Shown: piece by piece, positions 10,685 to 24,354 of the stretch
How the letters are laid out: the number at the start of each line of letters is the position of its first letter
Position numbering within the stretch: the stretch's first letter is position 1
Assembly (NCBI GenBank): GCA_900155495.1
Contig: FTLJ01000248.1
Span: 26,307 to 90,306 of the forward strand
Source of the DNA: Porogramme epimiltina
Lineage: Eukaryota > Basidiomycota > Agaricomycetes > Polyporales > Polyporaceae
Direction: 5' to 3'
Length of the DNA stretch: 64,000 nt
Made by a program: the position numbers and the translations under genes
Notes under the pieces: generated by a model
What the model was told of the DNA's origin: nothing
What the model saw: the letters and a program-made list of their open reading frames with translations, nothing else
Databases searched by the model: none

Positions 10685-11671
10685 ATGACTTCCGCGGATA
10701 AGGAGCTCGACGCTTACGCTTATGCATATGACAGCTCTACGGAAGGCAAGATATCCTGGTACTCAGAAGAGATGGGTTGGCAGGATTTTCACACAGGAAG
10801 ATCTGCTACTCATCCTGAAGGCGGTGCATCTTCGAACGTTACGCCCATCCAGGCACCGGTGCCCCTTTCCTCGATACGGGACACCCCCGAGCCCTCTCGG
10901 TCCATATGTTTGCCTGGGGACGATGACCATGCAGCAGCGCTGTATGATCCAAATATAGACACGCGCTTTGCACCAGTGTCTACTTCAGAAGGCTCATCTA
11001 GAATCAAGGCTGTCAAGAATCGTCCGGGAGAGCTCGCGTGGCCCCATATGGCATTTGCCCATGATGGACAACCTCAGAAGGAACAGCAAAATTCAATGAA
11101 CATACGATGGGTTGACGCAGCTGCAATTCCTTACGGACCATGCAACATCGGTGCGGGTCCCGGTTCTAGAGTTCCTCCTCAGGCTATCGTCCCTGCGTCT
11201 ACGCCCTCGGCGACCCAGAGTTCGTTCAGACACGGCAAAACTGAGGTCACGATCCTCGAAGAGCTCTACAGAAACACGCCGTACCCATCCCGAGAGAATG
11301 TTATCGCTCTCGCAGGCAGGACGGGGATGACGGACGCACAGGTCAGTTCGTGGTTCAACATGCGGCGACAGAAGGACCGGAAAGATCCTGCGCTACGTGC
11401 GTGGTTGGAGGCTGCAGCTGTGGCATCTCGAGGACGTGAGAGAAAGGTCCCTGTGAGACTGAATGAATACCAAACTGGAGTGCTGCTCGCGGTGTTACAT
11501 GTGAACCCCCGCCCGACGATGGACAATATGACGGGGCTCGCACGCGAGCTCGGGTTGACGACGCAGGAGGTGAAAAATTGGTGCGTCTTGATTCGAGATC
11601 TAAGAAACTTCCATGCTGACAGTGTGCAACTGTTATTGCGCCATACAAATAGGTTTGACAGAAATCGGTGA
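10685..11671 (+). CDS. Homeodomain protein with two tandem HD-like regions
   Basis: Nuclear DNA-binding protein of 304 residues from two exons (10685-11580 and 11653-11671). The N-terminal 180 residues are Ser/Pro/Gly-rich and probably disordered. The first homeodomain covers about residues 180-235: KTEVTILEELYRNTPYPSRE, then the recognition helix VSSWFNMRRQKDRK with the invariant W, F, N and R. A second HD-like unit follows at about 255-304: VPVRLNEYQTGVLLAVLHVN, RPTMDNMTGLARELGLTTQE, VKNWFDRNR. The 19-nt last exon completes that second recognition helix and the protein ends a few residues later. Without the splice the second helix is lost. It is not next to recognisable mating-type partners, so I call it a general homeodomain factor rather than an HD1/HD2 mating protein. 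Confidence 0.8.
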   Translation: MTSADKELDAYAYAYDSSTEGKISWYSEEMGWQDFHTGRSATHPEGGASSNVTPIQAPVPLSSIRDTPEPSRSICLPGDDDHAAALYDPNIDTRFAPVSTSEGSSRIKAVKNRPGELAWPHMAFAHDGQPQKEQQNSMNIRWVDAAAIPYGPCNIGAGPGSRVPPQAIVPASTPSATQSSFRHGKTEVTILEELYRNTPYPSRENVIALAGRTGMTDAQVSSWFNMRRQKDRKDPALRAWLEAAAVASRGRERKVPVRLNEYQTGVLLAVLHVNPRPTMDNMTGLARELGLTTQEVKNWCVLIRDLRNFHADSVQLLLRHTNRFDRNR

Positions 11672-12066
11672 TGATTGTCGCGACAGTTCCGATCGTTGCA
11701 TGTTAGGAGTTCGAGTGAATGTCCAATATGCACATAGTCAATCTCGTTATGTCAGCAAAATAGACGTACCATTATCTTCATACAGTAGTCGTGTGTTATA
11801 AATAACTGTGTGTTGCACACTCTGTGGCTGAAACTTCCCTGACGACGATGAACAAGTACTTCGAAGTAGGAGATGAATTTAGCGCTTAACACTCGGGGCG
11901 ACTGGGGCAACAACTCACGTGATTACATCAGCCACAGTATTGCCGGCCGCTGGCACAGGCCGAAGACCCTACTACACCGTCTGGACTCTCATCTTCTCCC
12001 ACATCCACGTTCGATTGCGGCCATCTTAACATTACCTCAGGTCTGCATCCTTGTCCAGCCTAAGCT
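11672..12066. other. Intergenic between two plus-strand genes
   Basis: No gene is seen. The last 100 bp are C/T-rich and probably form the leader of the next gene. Confidence 0.4.
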
Positions 12067-12839
12067 ATGGTTGCTCTGCTAGCACGTGCAGGTGTGTAGA
12101 GTTTCATTCTATTGCGGATTCGGGGCTGGTTGGGCGTAAGCGTGAGGAATGGTCCAGGTTGGCTTGGGAATAGCTGGGGCGAGAGAGCATCAATCGACGG
12201 GCGCGATTGTCTTAAAGTCAAAGGAGGGCTAGCAGACGACGGCATAGAGGGTCCGCGTTGATCTGTCCGCTCGCACGACGACGGCTTGACGTGTTCACTC
12301 AAGCATGCCAATGGACGTATTCATTCGAGGCCGCTATGTTCCAGATGTCGTGTCTAGCTTTCATACTGATATGCTCACCCAAGTTCAGAGCCTCGGCCTA
12401 CTACTAAGCCGGAGCCGTTAGGAGGCTTTGCGCTGATCTTCGTTTTGACGACATGCACCATGTGTGGTCTGTTCTTGTTATGGCGCCGTGCGTCGGAGAT
12501 CAGGACCGTCGTGGCTCACCAGTGAGTGCCCTATTCTTACTGCCTCGCTAGAGTTCTGACCTGATGATCCCCTTCTACAGGCTGACTACGTGGAGAGAGG
12601 GTGGCGATGGACGCATTCGTCTCTCCACAGACGACGGCCCGTCGGCACGCGAGTTCTTGGACGACGACTATGACGAAGACAACGCACGGCTCGGTGACGA
12701 CGAACCTCTTGCCGTGACGGCCCAGAGGCTACGGGGCAACGGTTTCCCGGCGGAGCCTTCTGCAGAGCCGGTAGGGCAACCTACGCTACTTTTCGAGGCG
12801 GAGACGGAGGAGCCTCCGCTTCCACCGGCCAAGCCTTAA
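12067..12839 (+). CDS. Small single-pass membrane protein with acidic tail
   Basis: Three exons (12067-12091, 12389-12521, 12581-12839) sum to 417 nt, or 138 residues, with matching phases. The first exon encodes only MVALLARA and part of the next codon. Then comes TTKPEPLGG and one strong transmembrane segment, FALIFVLTTCTMCGLFLLW, followed by RRASEIRTVVAHQ, which predicts a cytosolic C-terminal side. The tail is acidic (FLDDDYDEDNARLGDDE) and ends in Pro/Glu-rich sequence. The first intron, 297 nt, is long for this window. I do not recognise the family; conserved residues around the membrane segment suggest a real gene. The function is unknown. Confidence 0.65.
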
Positions 12840-13824
12840 AGTGGCGGGAGTATTGGATTCGGTAGGCAAATGACCAGTCCTGCAAGATGGATCCTGTCCG
12901 CTGACTACGGGCTCGATGCATGTAGATGATCATAGCCTTCCATGATGTCGTACGCGGCGCTAGCCCCAGTATTTATAGACAATACAAACGCCATACGTCT
13001 TGCATTCTCCCCGATGGCCAATAGTTTGCTCAAACTCCGTCCCCCCATGTGATGCTTCTCCTTCGAGGTGGTAGAACGGCGTCCTGCTCCTATCGGCACT
13101 AACGCCGATACACAGAGGCCCTGCGGGCCGGCGACGGCTCCGCTGCTCTCCGTCGGCCGTTGCGGCTGTTTTCTCATTTGCGCGTATAATTTGGACCACC
13201 GCAGTCGCCTCAGTTGTGAGTGCCTTATATTCTCCTTACCGGCACCAGGAACACGCAAGCGGCTCCGAGCTCGAAGCCAAGGCTAGTTCAGAGTTGCAGA
13301 GTAACTCCACTAAGCTCCAACTGCTTCCCTTCCGACGGAGAAGATGATGGAAAGTGCAGCCGTAAACCTCGGACTCTCTTGCCACAGACCGACACTGCTC
13401 AAAATAACCTGCGCCGAGTTTGTGATGGCCGTGGACGTCGACTTCCTTCAATCGACTCGTGACACGAAGACGATCAGGTGATGCCTTCGAAGTCCGGCCC
13501 GCCAGAGATCGAGAAGTGGTGAACGTTCTGCGAGACATGCCACTCGGCGGCCTACACCTCGAGCATCGCTGGCCGCGGATAGTCTCCTGCTCTCCGTCTA
13601 TGTGGTACGGTCCCAGTAACGTAACTCCCCTCCGTTAGCTGACAGGGACCCTTCCCGAAGATCCTCCGCATGGCTGGCAGGTCACAAGGGCGAGGACCCG
13701 ATCCGCACGCCATTGCGCTGTTCCGACGGATGAAACAGTTTCGCGCACATAAGTACGTCGGTGCTCGCGAATGATGGCGGCCTCTCACACACCCGTCTGT
13801 CCACACTAGCTTTGTGGCTCCAAG
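12840..13824. other. Intergenic, upstream of GH115
   Basis: No domain or spliced gene is seen in about 1 kb. It should include the promoter of the GH115 gene; no clear TATA element stands out. Confidence 0.4.
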
Positions 13825-16800
13825 ATGACTGCCCGACGTTGCGTCAGCTTGGCCGTCCTCGGCCTCCTCGCGCTCACGGACCCTGTGCGCGCGATTGGCC
13901 AGGACACATGTGTCGCGTTCAAGTCAGCATCTTCCATGTTCACCGTCGTGAACAGTGGCAAGGCGACCCCCATTCTCCTCTCCGAAGACGAGTGGCCGGG
14001 CGTACAGCGCGCCGCGTCCGACTTCGCGTCCGACATCGAGCAGGTTTCGGGCGTGAAGCCGTCGCTGCGTAACTTCACTACGTCCTCCACTCATGCTTCC
14101 AACTCCTCGTCGTTCTCGGGCTCCACCGCGATCATCGTCGGGACGTTGGGCAAGTCGTCGCTCATCGACGAGGTCGTTAACAGGACGAAGCTGGACGTGT
14201 CGTCCATCGAGGGCCATTGGGAGGCATTCTTAGCGAAGGAGGTCGCAAACCCGCTCCCCGGCGTTCAAAGCGCCTACGTCGTCATCGGTGCTGATAAACG
14301 TGGGACCATCTTCGCAATGTATGATCACTCGGAACAGTTCGGTGCGTGTTAGATGTTTCTGTGTGTACGAGCGTGGTCTAACAGGGTGTATGCTATGAAG
14401 GTGTATCCCCTTGGTATTGGTACGCTCTTTGCTGCTTCTTTAGTGCTTATTGCTGACGCAATGGGGAACAGGTGGGCAGATGTTCCGACCACGAAGCACA
14501 ACAGCATATTCGTCAAAAACTCAGGGTGTACGCACGGCACGCCGACGGTCAAATATCGTGGGATATTCCTCAACGACGAGCAGCCCGCGCTGCAGAACTG
14601 GGCTATGGAGAAGTTCACTAACGGCACCGGCGCTCCTCTGACAGGTTCTCCCTTCAATCGTTTCTTCTACACAAAACTGTATGTCGTAGGTTATCAAATC
14701 AAAAGGGGAGCCTGGCTGACGTCATACCCCTAGGTTCGAGCTCATCTTGCGCATGAGAGGGAACTATCTCTGGCCAGGTTCGCTCGCCACGCGTCGCTAT
14801 CATCCCTGATGCCTTCTGACCACGCGATTTGACATGCAGCACAGTGGAGCAGGTGCGCGTCGCCCCGTCTCACGTGACCGCGCCTCCTCACATTCACCTT
14901 TCACTTCCAGCGCGTTTTGCATCGACGATCCTCAAAACCAGCCACTAGCGGACTGGTATGGGATCGTGATGGGTACTAGCCACGAGGAGCCGATGATGCG
15001 CTCGGTGCCCGTCGAGTGGAACTTGTTTGGGAACGGGACCGCATGGGACTACGGAACGAACCAGCAGGCAGTGTACAACTTCTGGAAGGTCGGCGCGGAG
15101 CGTGCGCGGCCGTACGAAGGTGTCTTCACAATTGGCATGCGTGGCAATGGTAAGCTGGCATAAACTTGATAGTTCCGCGCCACTGGTTCACTGACGGGTT
15201 GGGTTGGGTTAGGCGATCGTGAGTGCTCGTTGAAGGTTCACGATCGAGGTCGAAGAATTGAACCACGCGTTACGCAGTGCCCCTTTCTGAAGGGCAAAAT
15301 ATCCAGTTGCTGGAGCAGATTGTGTCGGACCAGCGCGGACTCTTGATGGAAGTCTTCAACACAACAGACGTGACAACCATCCCCCAGGTGTGGACTCTTT
15401 GTAAGTTACCGTGACGTGGCTTGCTTGCACTATCGCTAATATTCTCACTAGACAAGGAAGTTGAAGGGTACTACGAGGATGGCATGCGTGTCCCGGACGA
15501 TGTGATCCTACTGTGGTCCGATGATAAGTGGGTGTTCAGTGTGCTTATGTTACGTCTGTAATGCTCAATTTTGGGCAGCTGGGGAAATGTGCGCCGCTAC
15601 CCTATACCAAGTGAGCGGAACCGCACGGGAGGATCCGGCGTCTACTATCATGTCGACTACGTCGGCGACCCCCGAGACTACAAGTGGATCACTGTATGTC
15701 CTCTTCTCCGCACCACTGAATATATTCTCATGCAAGGTATCGCCCACAGAGCAGCCAGATTGAAAAGGCAACATTTACCTCTTCCCGGCTGGATCACATG
15801 CAAGCTAACACCGATGTCCACAGACTTTCGAGCAAATGTCGGCCGCCGTCGCGCGCGACGCGACGAACATCTGGATCGTGAACGTCGGCGACCTGAAGCC
15901 GTACGAGATGCACTCTGAGTTCTTCCTCACCTACGGCTACGACGCGTCCAAGTGGAACCCAACGAACCTCAACACGTTCGTCACGAGCTGGGCGCAGCGC
16001 GAGTTCGACCTGTCCGCGAGCGACGCGGCGGAGGTCGCGAGCATCGTGCGCAACGTTACGCGCCACAACGCACGGCGCAAGCCCGAGCTGTGGAACAGCA
16101 CGACGTACAGCTTGACAAACTATCGCGAGTGAGTGGGTCCCGGCCTGCCGCGTTCCCCGAGCTGACCGCTGCGCACCCCAGGGCGGACAACGTGCTGGCG
16201 GAACTGCAGGGGCTCAGGAACGCGTCGACGCGGCTGTTCAACGCACTGCCGGAGGAGACGAAGGGCGCCTTCTTCCAGCTCGTGCACCATCCCGTCCAGG
16301 CGTCGCTCACGCTCGCGGACATGTGGATCTCGGCCGGTATCAACAACCTGCGCGCGTCGCAGGCGCGGATCAGCGCCAACGATTTCATGACCTCGGTTGA
16401 GCAGCTGTTCGAAGACGACTACGCCCTCGAGGTGGACTACCACACTATCTTGGACGGTGAGCTGGCACTTCCCTGTGAGAAGCAAGAGGGGTGCTGACGG
16501 CTTCTTTCAGGGAAATGGTGAGTTTGGGGGTAGCTTTGACCACCACAGGTATAGCTCATGGGCTCGTAGGGACCACATGATGGATCAGACGCACGTTATG
16601 TACTACTATTGGCAGCAGCCCATGGCGAACACCATGCCCATGGTCACTAAGGTTAACGCCAAAAAGCAAGCGCTACCGGGAGCGATGAGGCTTTCTGTGG
16701 AAGGAAGCAAGGGTGCCTGGTAAGATCACCCCTCCGCCCAATCTGTGCGTCCGCGAGCTGACCGGTTCGTAGGCCCGGAGACAACATGAACAATTGCGCG

Positions 16801-17953
16801 CAAGAATACAGCTGCCCAGACCCGACGATCGCCATCGACCCGTTCGTGACGACTGGGAACCGCTTCGTGGACATCTCTGCGGGCGGGCCGACGCCGTTTA
16901 CGTTCAGCACGACGAGCAACGCTTCTTGGGTCAACATCGAATCCGGCGAGGGTTCCATCTCGCCGAGCGCGCCCGAGCAGCGCGTCTTCCTCAGCGTCGA
17001 CTGGAGCAAGGTGTCCGGCGCAGAGGCGGCCCTGCTCAGGTTCACTGCGAAGCCGGAGAACCAGACGACCATGTCGGTCACCGTCACCCTGGTCGCGAAC
17101 AACACCCAGGTCCCGAGCGGCTTTTCAGGTGCGTGGCGGGCGGGGCGCGGACGGACGTCTGGCTCGACGGTTGACCCGGGCGGGGGACAGGGTTCGTGGA
17201 AGGAGATGGGACGGTATCGATCGAGGCGGCGCACGCTGCGAGGAACACGAGCGTCCAGGGCATCGCGTGGACCGAAATCCCGGGCCTGGGGCGGACGCAT
17301 TCCGGCGTGACCCCCTGGCCCCGCGGCGGCAGCGAGCTCAACTTCACGGCGGGGAATGGCCCGAGCATGTGCGTCTTCTTCCAACTGTCTCCGCGTTTCA
17401 GGGCAGTGAGAGCGGGCGTTCGCTGACCGGCGGCGGTCCACAGCGAGTACGACTTTTTCCTGTTCAACACGGTCGGACAGGGCGGAAATGTGACGATCAC
17501 GACGCTGGTCTCGCCGTCGCTGAACGGCCTCGGCGACGACCGGCCGCTCTCGATCGCGCTGCAGATCGACGAGGGGGCGGCGCAGACGCAGGCGTTCGTG
17601 CCCCCTGCGACGCCCGGTAACCTTCCTGACGCCTGGGACGGGAATGATGGGTGGGTGGCGAACAGTATCATCGAGGTGCCTATGGTGTTCCAGGTGCAGC
17701 CAGGGGCGCACACGCTCAAGGTACGTACGAGGCGGCGGAGATGAGTTGTGTTAAGGGGGGCCGGCCACTCATGCTGACGGTGCTCCAATGCACAGGTGTG
17801 GATGATCGAGCCCGCGGTGGTGGTGCAGAAGATTGTAATAGGTGAGCGCCACCGCGTAACCTTCGAGGAGAGCATAAGCCGATGTTCATTTCCGCAGACA
17901 CTGGCGGGGTGTTGCCGAGCTACCTGGGTCCTCCGGAGAGCATACGGGTGTAG
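13825..17953 (+). CDS. Glycoside hydrolase family 115, xylan alpha-1,2-glucuronidase
   Basis: Secreted enzyme of roughly 980 residues that removes (4-O-methyl)-glucuronic acid side chains from glucuronoxylan. The N-terminus MTARRCVSLAVLGLLALT is a signal peptide. Family features in order: YVVIGADKRGTIFAMYDHSE, GVSPWYWWADVP, YRGIFLNDEQPALQNWAMEK, FELILRMRGNYLWPAQWSSA, YGIVMGTSHEEPMMR, FTIGMRGNGDLPLSEGQNIQ, LLWSDDNWGNVRRYP, YHVDYVGDPRDYKW, FFLTYGYDASKWNP, KWDHMMDQTHVMYYYWQQPM, and the C-terminal beta-rich module to YLGPPESIRV. Reading it requires about 19 exons, four of which are only 6-19 nt long and carry conserved residues. Many Asn-X-Ser/Thr sites fit secretion. The gene appears complete with no frameshift. 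Confidence 0.94.
14401..14419 (+). other. GH115 micro-exon, 19 nt
   Basis: Flanked by an AG acceptor and a GTACGC donor. With its neighbours it encodes G-VSPWY-W, completing the conserved SPWYWWADVP block; skipping it breaks the frame. Confidence 0.8.
14840..14852 (+). other. GH115 micro-exon, 13 nt
   Basis: Encodes AQWS within NYLWPAQWSSAF, with acceptor GCAG and donor GTGCGC. Skipping it would shift the frame. Confidence 0.78.
15213..15218 (+). other. GH115 micro-exon, 6 nt
   Basis: GCGATC between TTAG and GTGAGT supplies the Gly-Asp of GNGDLPLSEG. Because it is 6 nt, skipping keeps frame but loses the conserved Asp. Confidence 0.65.
16511..16517 (+). other. GH115 micro-exon, 7 nt
   Basis: GGAAATG between TTTCAG and GTGAGT encodes GKW of LDGKWDHMMDQTH. 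Its 7-nt length is needed to keep frame. Confidence 0.75.
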
Positions 17954-18288
17954 GAAGAGGGGTCGCCAACTTTGTATGCACTGTTCCGTCGTCAGAATAC
18001 TCGAGTATGTTTGTTGCAAGGCGGGGGAGGGAGTATAATCCGGCCGGATGTGGCTTCCGACAATTCGCACGCCGGGATTGGTCCCGCAGCAGATCGATGG
18101 AGAGGCGAGTCATCTGACCGGCGCATGAACCCTCTCCGGGCGGGACAGACGCCCGACACGGCGTTTTAGCCGAAAAGGGAGCGCGGATGTCGGTTAAGTC
18201 GGCGCTCAGGAAGGAGCAAGGGAGCTGAACCGTCTCTTGACTCGAAACCACCACCACCCCCACGACCTCGTCTCTGTCTGCAGCGAAC
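17954..18288. other. Intergenic, GH115 terminator and CAR2 promoter
   Basis: Head-to-tail spacer of 335 bp. The last 60 bp are C/A-rich leader sequence in front of the aminotransferase ATG. Confidence 0.4.
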
Positions 18289-20721
<2,433 letters not shown>

Positions 20722-23700
20722 GTCAATGTCGGACGACCTGACGGACTACTGCGCGCCCTCGGCATGGGAATGTCCTGTGTCTTTGCATCTGATCATCACG
20801 AACTGTCTTGTAGCTCTAGCTCAGCCCAGTCGCGACGCAATGGCGGCCGCACCCTTTGTACGATGTAGTCGGAAACGTTAGTGTGGGTATGAATGTTATC
20901 CGGCTCGATTGTTGGACCACTCAGCGGGACTTAGTGGGCGCGGCAAGAAAACTCCGCTTAGCGACCGAGCTTGTGTGCGACCAAAGGGTTCAAAGAGTGG
21001 GCTTTGGACACAACACTCGACGTTACCGGTAACTCCGTTGCGGACGAGGTCAGGCGGACATGCTTCTAGTGAGATGGATCTCTGACAGGCCCGCCGCTTG
21101 CCCCTTGGTCGAGTATGAAGGTTCGCGCGTTCGCCTCGCGCACAGGCACGCGACACTGGACAGCAGGGTGGCGGCGACCGCACCAGACACCCCATCGCGA
21201 TTGGAATTCTATGAGCAGTACAGACCGACCCACCCGAATTTGTAGTAGGGGCTGCGAATCACGTTCCGAAGGCGCACCAGTTGCGGAGAGGACTCAGTGC
21301 TCACATCGCGGGCAGCCCCTAGGTCAGCCCCATCGTAATCCCAGGCAGGGCGCCCCTGATGCCTGAACGCCGAGCGGTCACCGTCCGTACGCAGCAGCTG
21401 CTTCAGGGGAGGGGTCATCCGAAGTGGACCGGAACGTCGCTTGCACCCTCGCTCGACGCTCTTGGCACGCCGGTCCCCGCTTCGCGAGCCAGAGATTTCG
21501 CACCGTCCAGGGCCCGATTCTATGGCGCGATGACACGTACGGCTCGCGGCCTCTCGACGCTCGGCGGGAGCGAGGCTGTGCGCGGCATACACACGCATTC
21601 GCGCCCCCTCCGGCTCCCCAGCTCCCCAGGCTTCTCCCGCTCGCAGTCCCAAGCCCAGCGCGCGAGCGTCGTGCGCGACCCTGGCCACGCCGGTGCGCGT
21701 CGACGCAACGCGCTGGGACGACCGTCCACTCCGACCGCTCCACAATCACGGCGCTCCGGTCGTGGTGTCGGATGTTCGTCGCGAGCCCCAGGATCGCCAC
21801 CGGAGGGCTGGCGAGGGCGACAGCGCCCGGGCGGCGGGCTCGCACCACCACCCTCCCCTCGCGAGGCGCCGCCAGGCTGGGCTCAGCTGCGACAACTCTT
21901 GGGGTGACGGCGCCTGGCGCTGCCGGGTCTCGGGCTGCGCGGCTGTCGCGCACGACACCTTAACAGTGTTCCAGCCGCACTAACGCCACGCCGCCAGGGA
22001 CCGGGGCACGCGCGCGCGGCCCCGCGGATCGTCGCGCGGGGGAGGCGCGAGCGCCGCGCGCACCCCGCGAGCACGGCGGCGCGCGGTGCGCGGATGGGAT
22101 CCTCGCCAGGGCCCAGCGACGTGTTTCCGCGTACGCGGCGCGGCGCGCTGGGATTTGCGACGGACGGGCGGGCGTCGATCGCGTCGTCATGAGCGCCGCG
22201 CGCCGGTGCCAAGAGTAAGAGTACGGGGTGGGCGCGGGCTTAGCGTGTGCGGGGGAGCGTCCGTGCAGGCTCGCACCCTCCGTGTGCGGATCTCGATGCC
22301 GCGGGGTCCTAGAGCGGGGGGGCGGGACGCGCTCCGGATCGGACGGCGGGGGCGGTGAAGGCTGAGCCTAGTGAGTTCACGGTGCGCGTATCTCGTCCCT
22401 GGGATCGCGCTACCCGTGCGCGGGGGCGGGCGTAGGGCGATTGTATTGGACGTCATCGCGGCGCGCTAGAGGGGTATGGGCGTTCGAGCCTAATGAGACA
22501 GGACCACGGAACGGGAGGGAGGTCGCCGGTGGCATGGCCCCGGCCAGCGCGGTCTCGAGGCGGGCGGGCGGATGCGGTATATAGCGACGAGCTGTCGAGG
22601 GTGACAGATGCGTGCGGAGGTCGACTATCATGGACGCACCAGCCTAGGCGCTCGGAGGTGCCTACGCCGCGGTGAAGAGTGTTTGAGTGTGGATTTGTCA
22701 ACATCCGTTGTGTTAGACACCGCATCCCGGCCCTAGGACGTCCCTTGAAGTCTTGGAGGTGTCCCACCGGGACGTGGTACGATGATGCAGTGGGCGCGCG
22801 CAGAAGGGTAGCGAACGACGGAGGAGGGCGCAAGGCTTGGCTGCGATCCAACGTTCATCCTAGCGAAAAGGAGGCGCAACGCGAAGGCGGAGGAGCGAGG
22901 GTGAGAATGGTTGAGATGCTGGCGGCGAGGCGTTGTGTATCCAACCTACCTATTTAGGGGGCGGCCATTCGGAGGCGCACGTGGCGTTAAGCTTGCCGGC
23001 GGGGGCCGTGGCACGCGCGGGCCGTGCCTCAGCGCGACGGCGACGACTCACGCGCGCGAGTGACCTGTGGACCAACCCTTAAGGGAAGACGCACGGCTAG
23101 GCTCGGGACGGGAGCTTGACATACCTGGCGTCCGTTTTCTCCCCCGGCCGCTGTGTTCTGATAGATCCCCTGACATATCCTGCGATCCAGGCTCTCTGCA
23201 TGAGTCGCCGCCCGAACAGTTTAGCGCACGCATGCCGGAAACGAGGCGACTAGGCAAGAGTTCTGGATGGGCAGCTCTCTCCTTGGGGGGCTTCTCGCTC
23301 GACACGGCCCAGAGCTTTCTGGGCCGGTCTGTCATGACTATCTAGCAATGGCCCTCCAATGATTCGGGGCACATCAAGGGCTTCTCTCTGTGCCTCCTCT
23401 CCTGGCACCCCACATTCATCTGTCCCTTCCCCACTCATGACGCGGAGTAACTAGGGCGAAGAAGATTGAAGGGGGCTCGTCCGCGCACAGCACCAACGGC
23501 GCGTTCCGCTGTAGTCATATCAATTCCCCAAGGCAATTCGGAAATGAAATCCGGCAGCAGACGGACATGTTAGCCCAATGGTGCGCTCGGTATGGCTTAG
23601 CATCTCTCATCCCTGTTCATCGACCCCAACCCTCAGATCGCCCCGGATGCTCTTTCCTATTCTAAATTCATTGGCGCATTGGCCGTCTCACCGGTTTCCG

Positions 23701-23837
23701 CAGCGGACGCCCAAGATCTAGCATCCGCCCACCTGGGAGGCGTGACGTGAACCCTTACACTCTCGATTCATGTAAGTTCATCTCTCAAGTTCGCCGACAC
23801 TGTCGGTGACGCCAGACTGCCATGTCTGACCAAACGT
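20722..23837. other. GC-rich gene-poor block
   Basis: About 3.1 kb, very rich in CG and GCGC words between about 21.3 and 22.6 kb. Overlapping ORFs occur in many frames on both strands, all rich in Arg, Ala, Pro and Ser, as expected from GC-rich noncoding DNA. I find no domain, splice chain, tRNA or terminal inverted repeats. Confidence 0.5.
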
Positions 23838-23844
23838 TATATAA
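23838..23844 (+). promoter_or_regulatory. TATA box of the Zn2Cys6 gene
   Basis: TATATAA about 100 bp before the ATG at 23940, followed by a C/T-rich leader. Confidence 0.55.
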
Positions 23845-23939
23845 GGGCATCCTCCCGAGAGGGAGGGGCTATCCCACTACCCTCTAACTTCCTTTGTTCC
23901 GTTCTCCGTTCTCCGCCACTCACTCGGGCCCTTCCCACC

Positions 23940-24354
23940 ATGAGCTCTTACCAGGTGCGCGGAAGCCCGCCTTCTTGCCCACACTTGTCTAATCCGTCTA
24001 TTCCTAGTATGAGCAGCCGGCCAACGGAAACGTCTCGGACGACGGTTCGAAGCAGAAGGTACCCCGGCGAACGCCCATGGCCTGTCAATTTTGTAGAGGT
24101 GCGCCAATCTGTCCCCGATCTCAGGACCTCGATCTCTAACTGTCTGTCTCCTTTGTTTGACGATCTGTCGACAGGACGGAAGCTCAAGTGCGACGGTCGT
24201 CCCACCTGCGCCAACTGCCAGCGCCGAAGCATTCCGTGCGTTTACGTCCCTGTGTACGTTTGCCCCTGGTCCCGCCAAGTCCGATTCGCGGGCGTTCCTC
24301 CGCTGATTCACGGCTCCTTTCTGTGCTCGCACAAACAGTACTCCGCAGAAATAG
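23940..24354 (+). CDS. Very small Zn2Cys6 binuclear-cluster protein
   Basis: Exons 23940-23954 (15 nt, MSSYQ), 24008-24098 and 24175-24253 encode a Gal4-type zinc cluster: MACQFCRGRKLKCDG, then RPTCANCQRRSIPCVYVPV, with all six Cys at CxxC, C, C, CxxC and C spacing. Such clusters bind DNA. In one model a last intron (24254-24338) joins VPV to TPQK and stops at 24352-24354, giving about 66 residues. The alternative reads through to 24446 with a tail that looks like intron sequence. Either way there is no middle homology region or activation domain, so the protein would bind DNA without the usual regulatory part. The tract QKVPRRTPMACQFCRGRK is basic, as is normal before the cluster. The family is sure, the 3' end less so. 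Confidence 0.75.

Noticed and set aside
16653..18070. Long minus-strand open frames (352 and 328 codons)
   Set aside because: They lie opposite the GH115 exons and have no domain; they are antisense shadows of GC-rich coding sequence.
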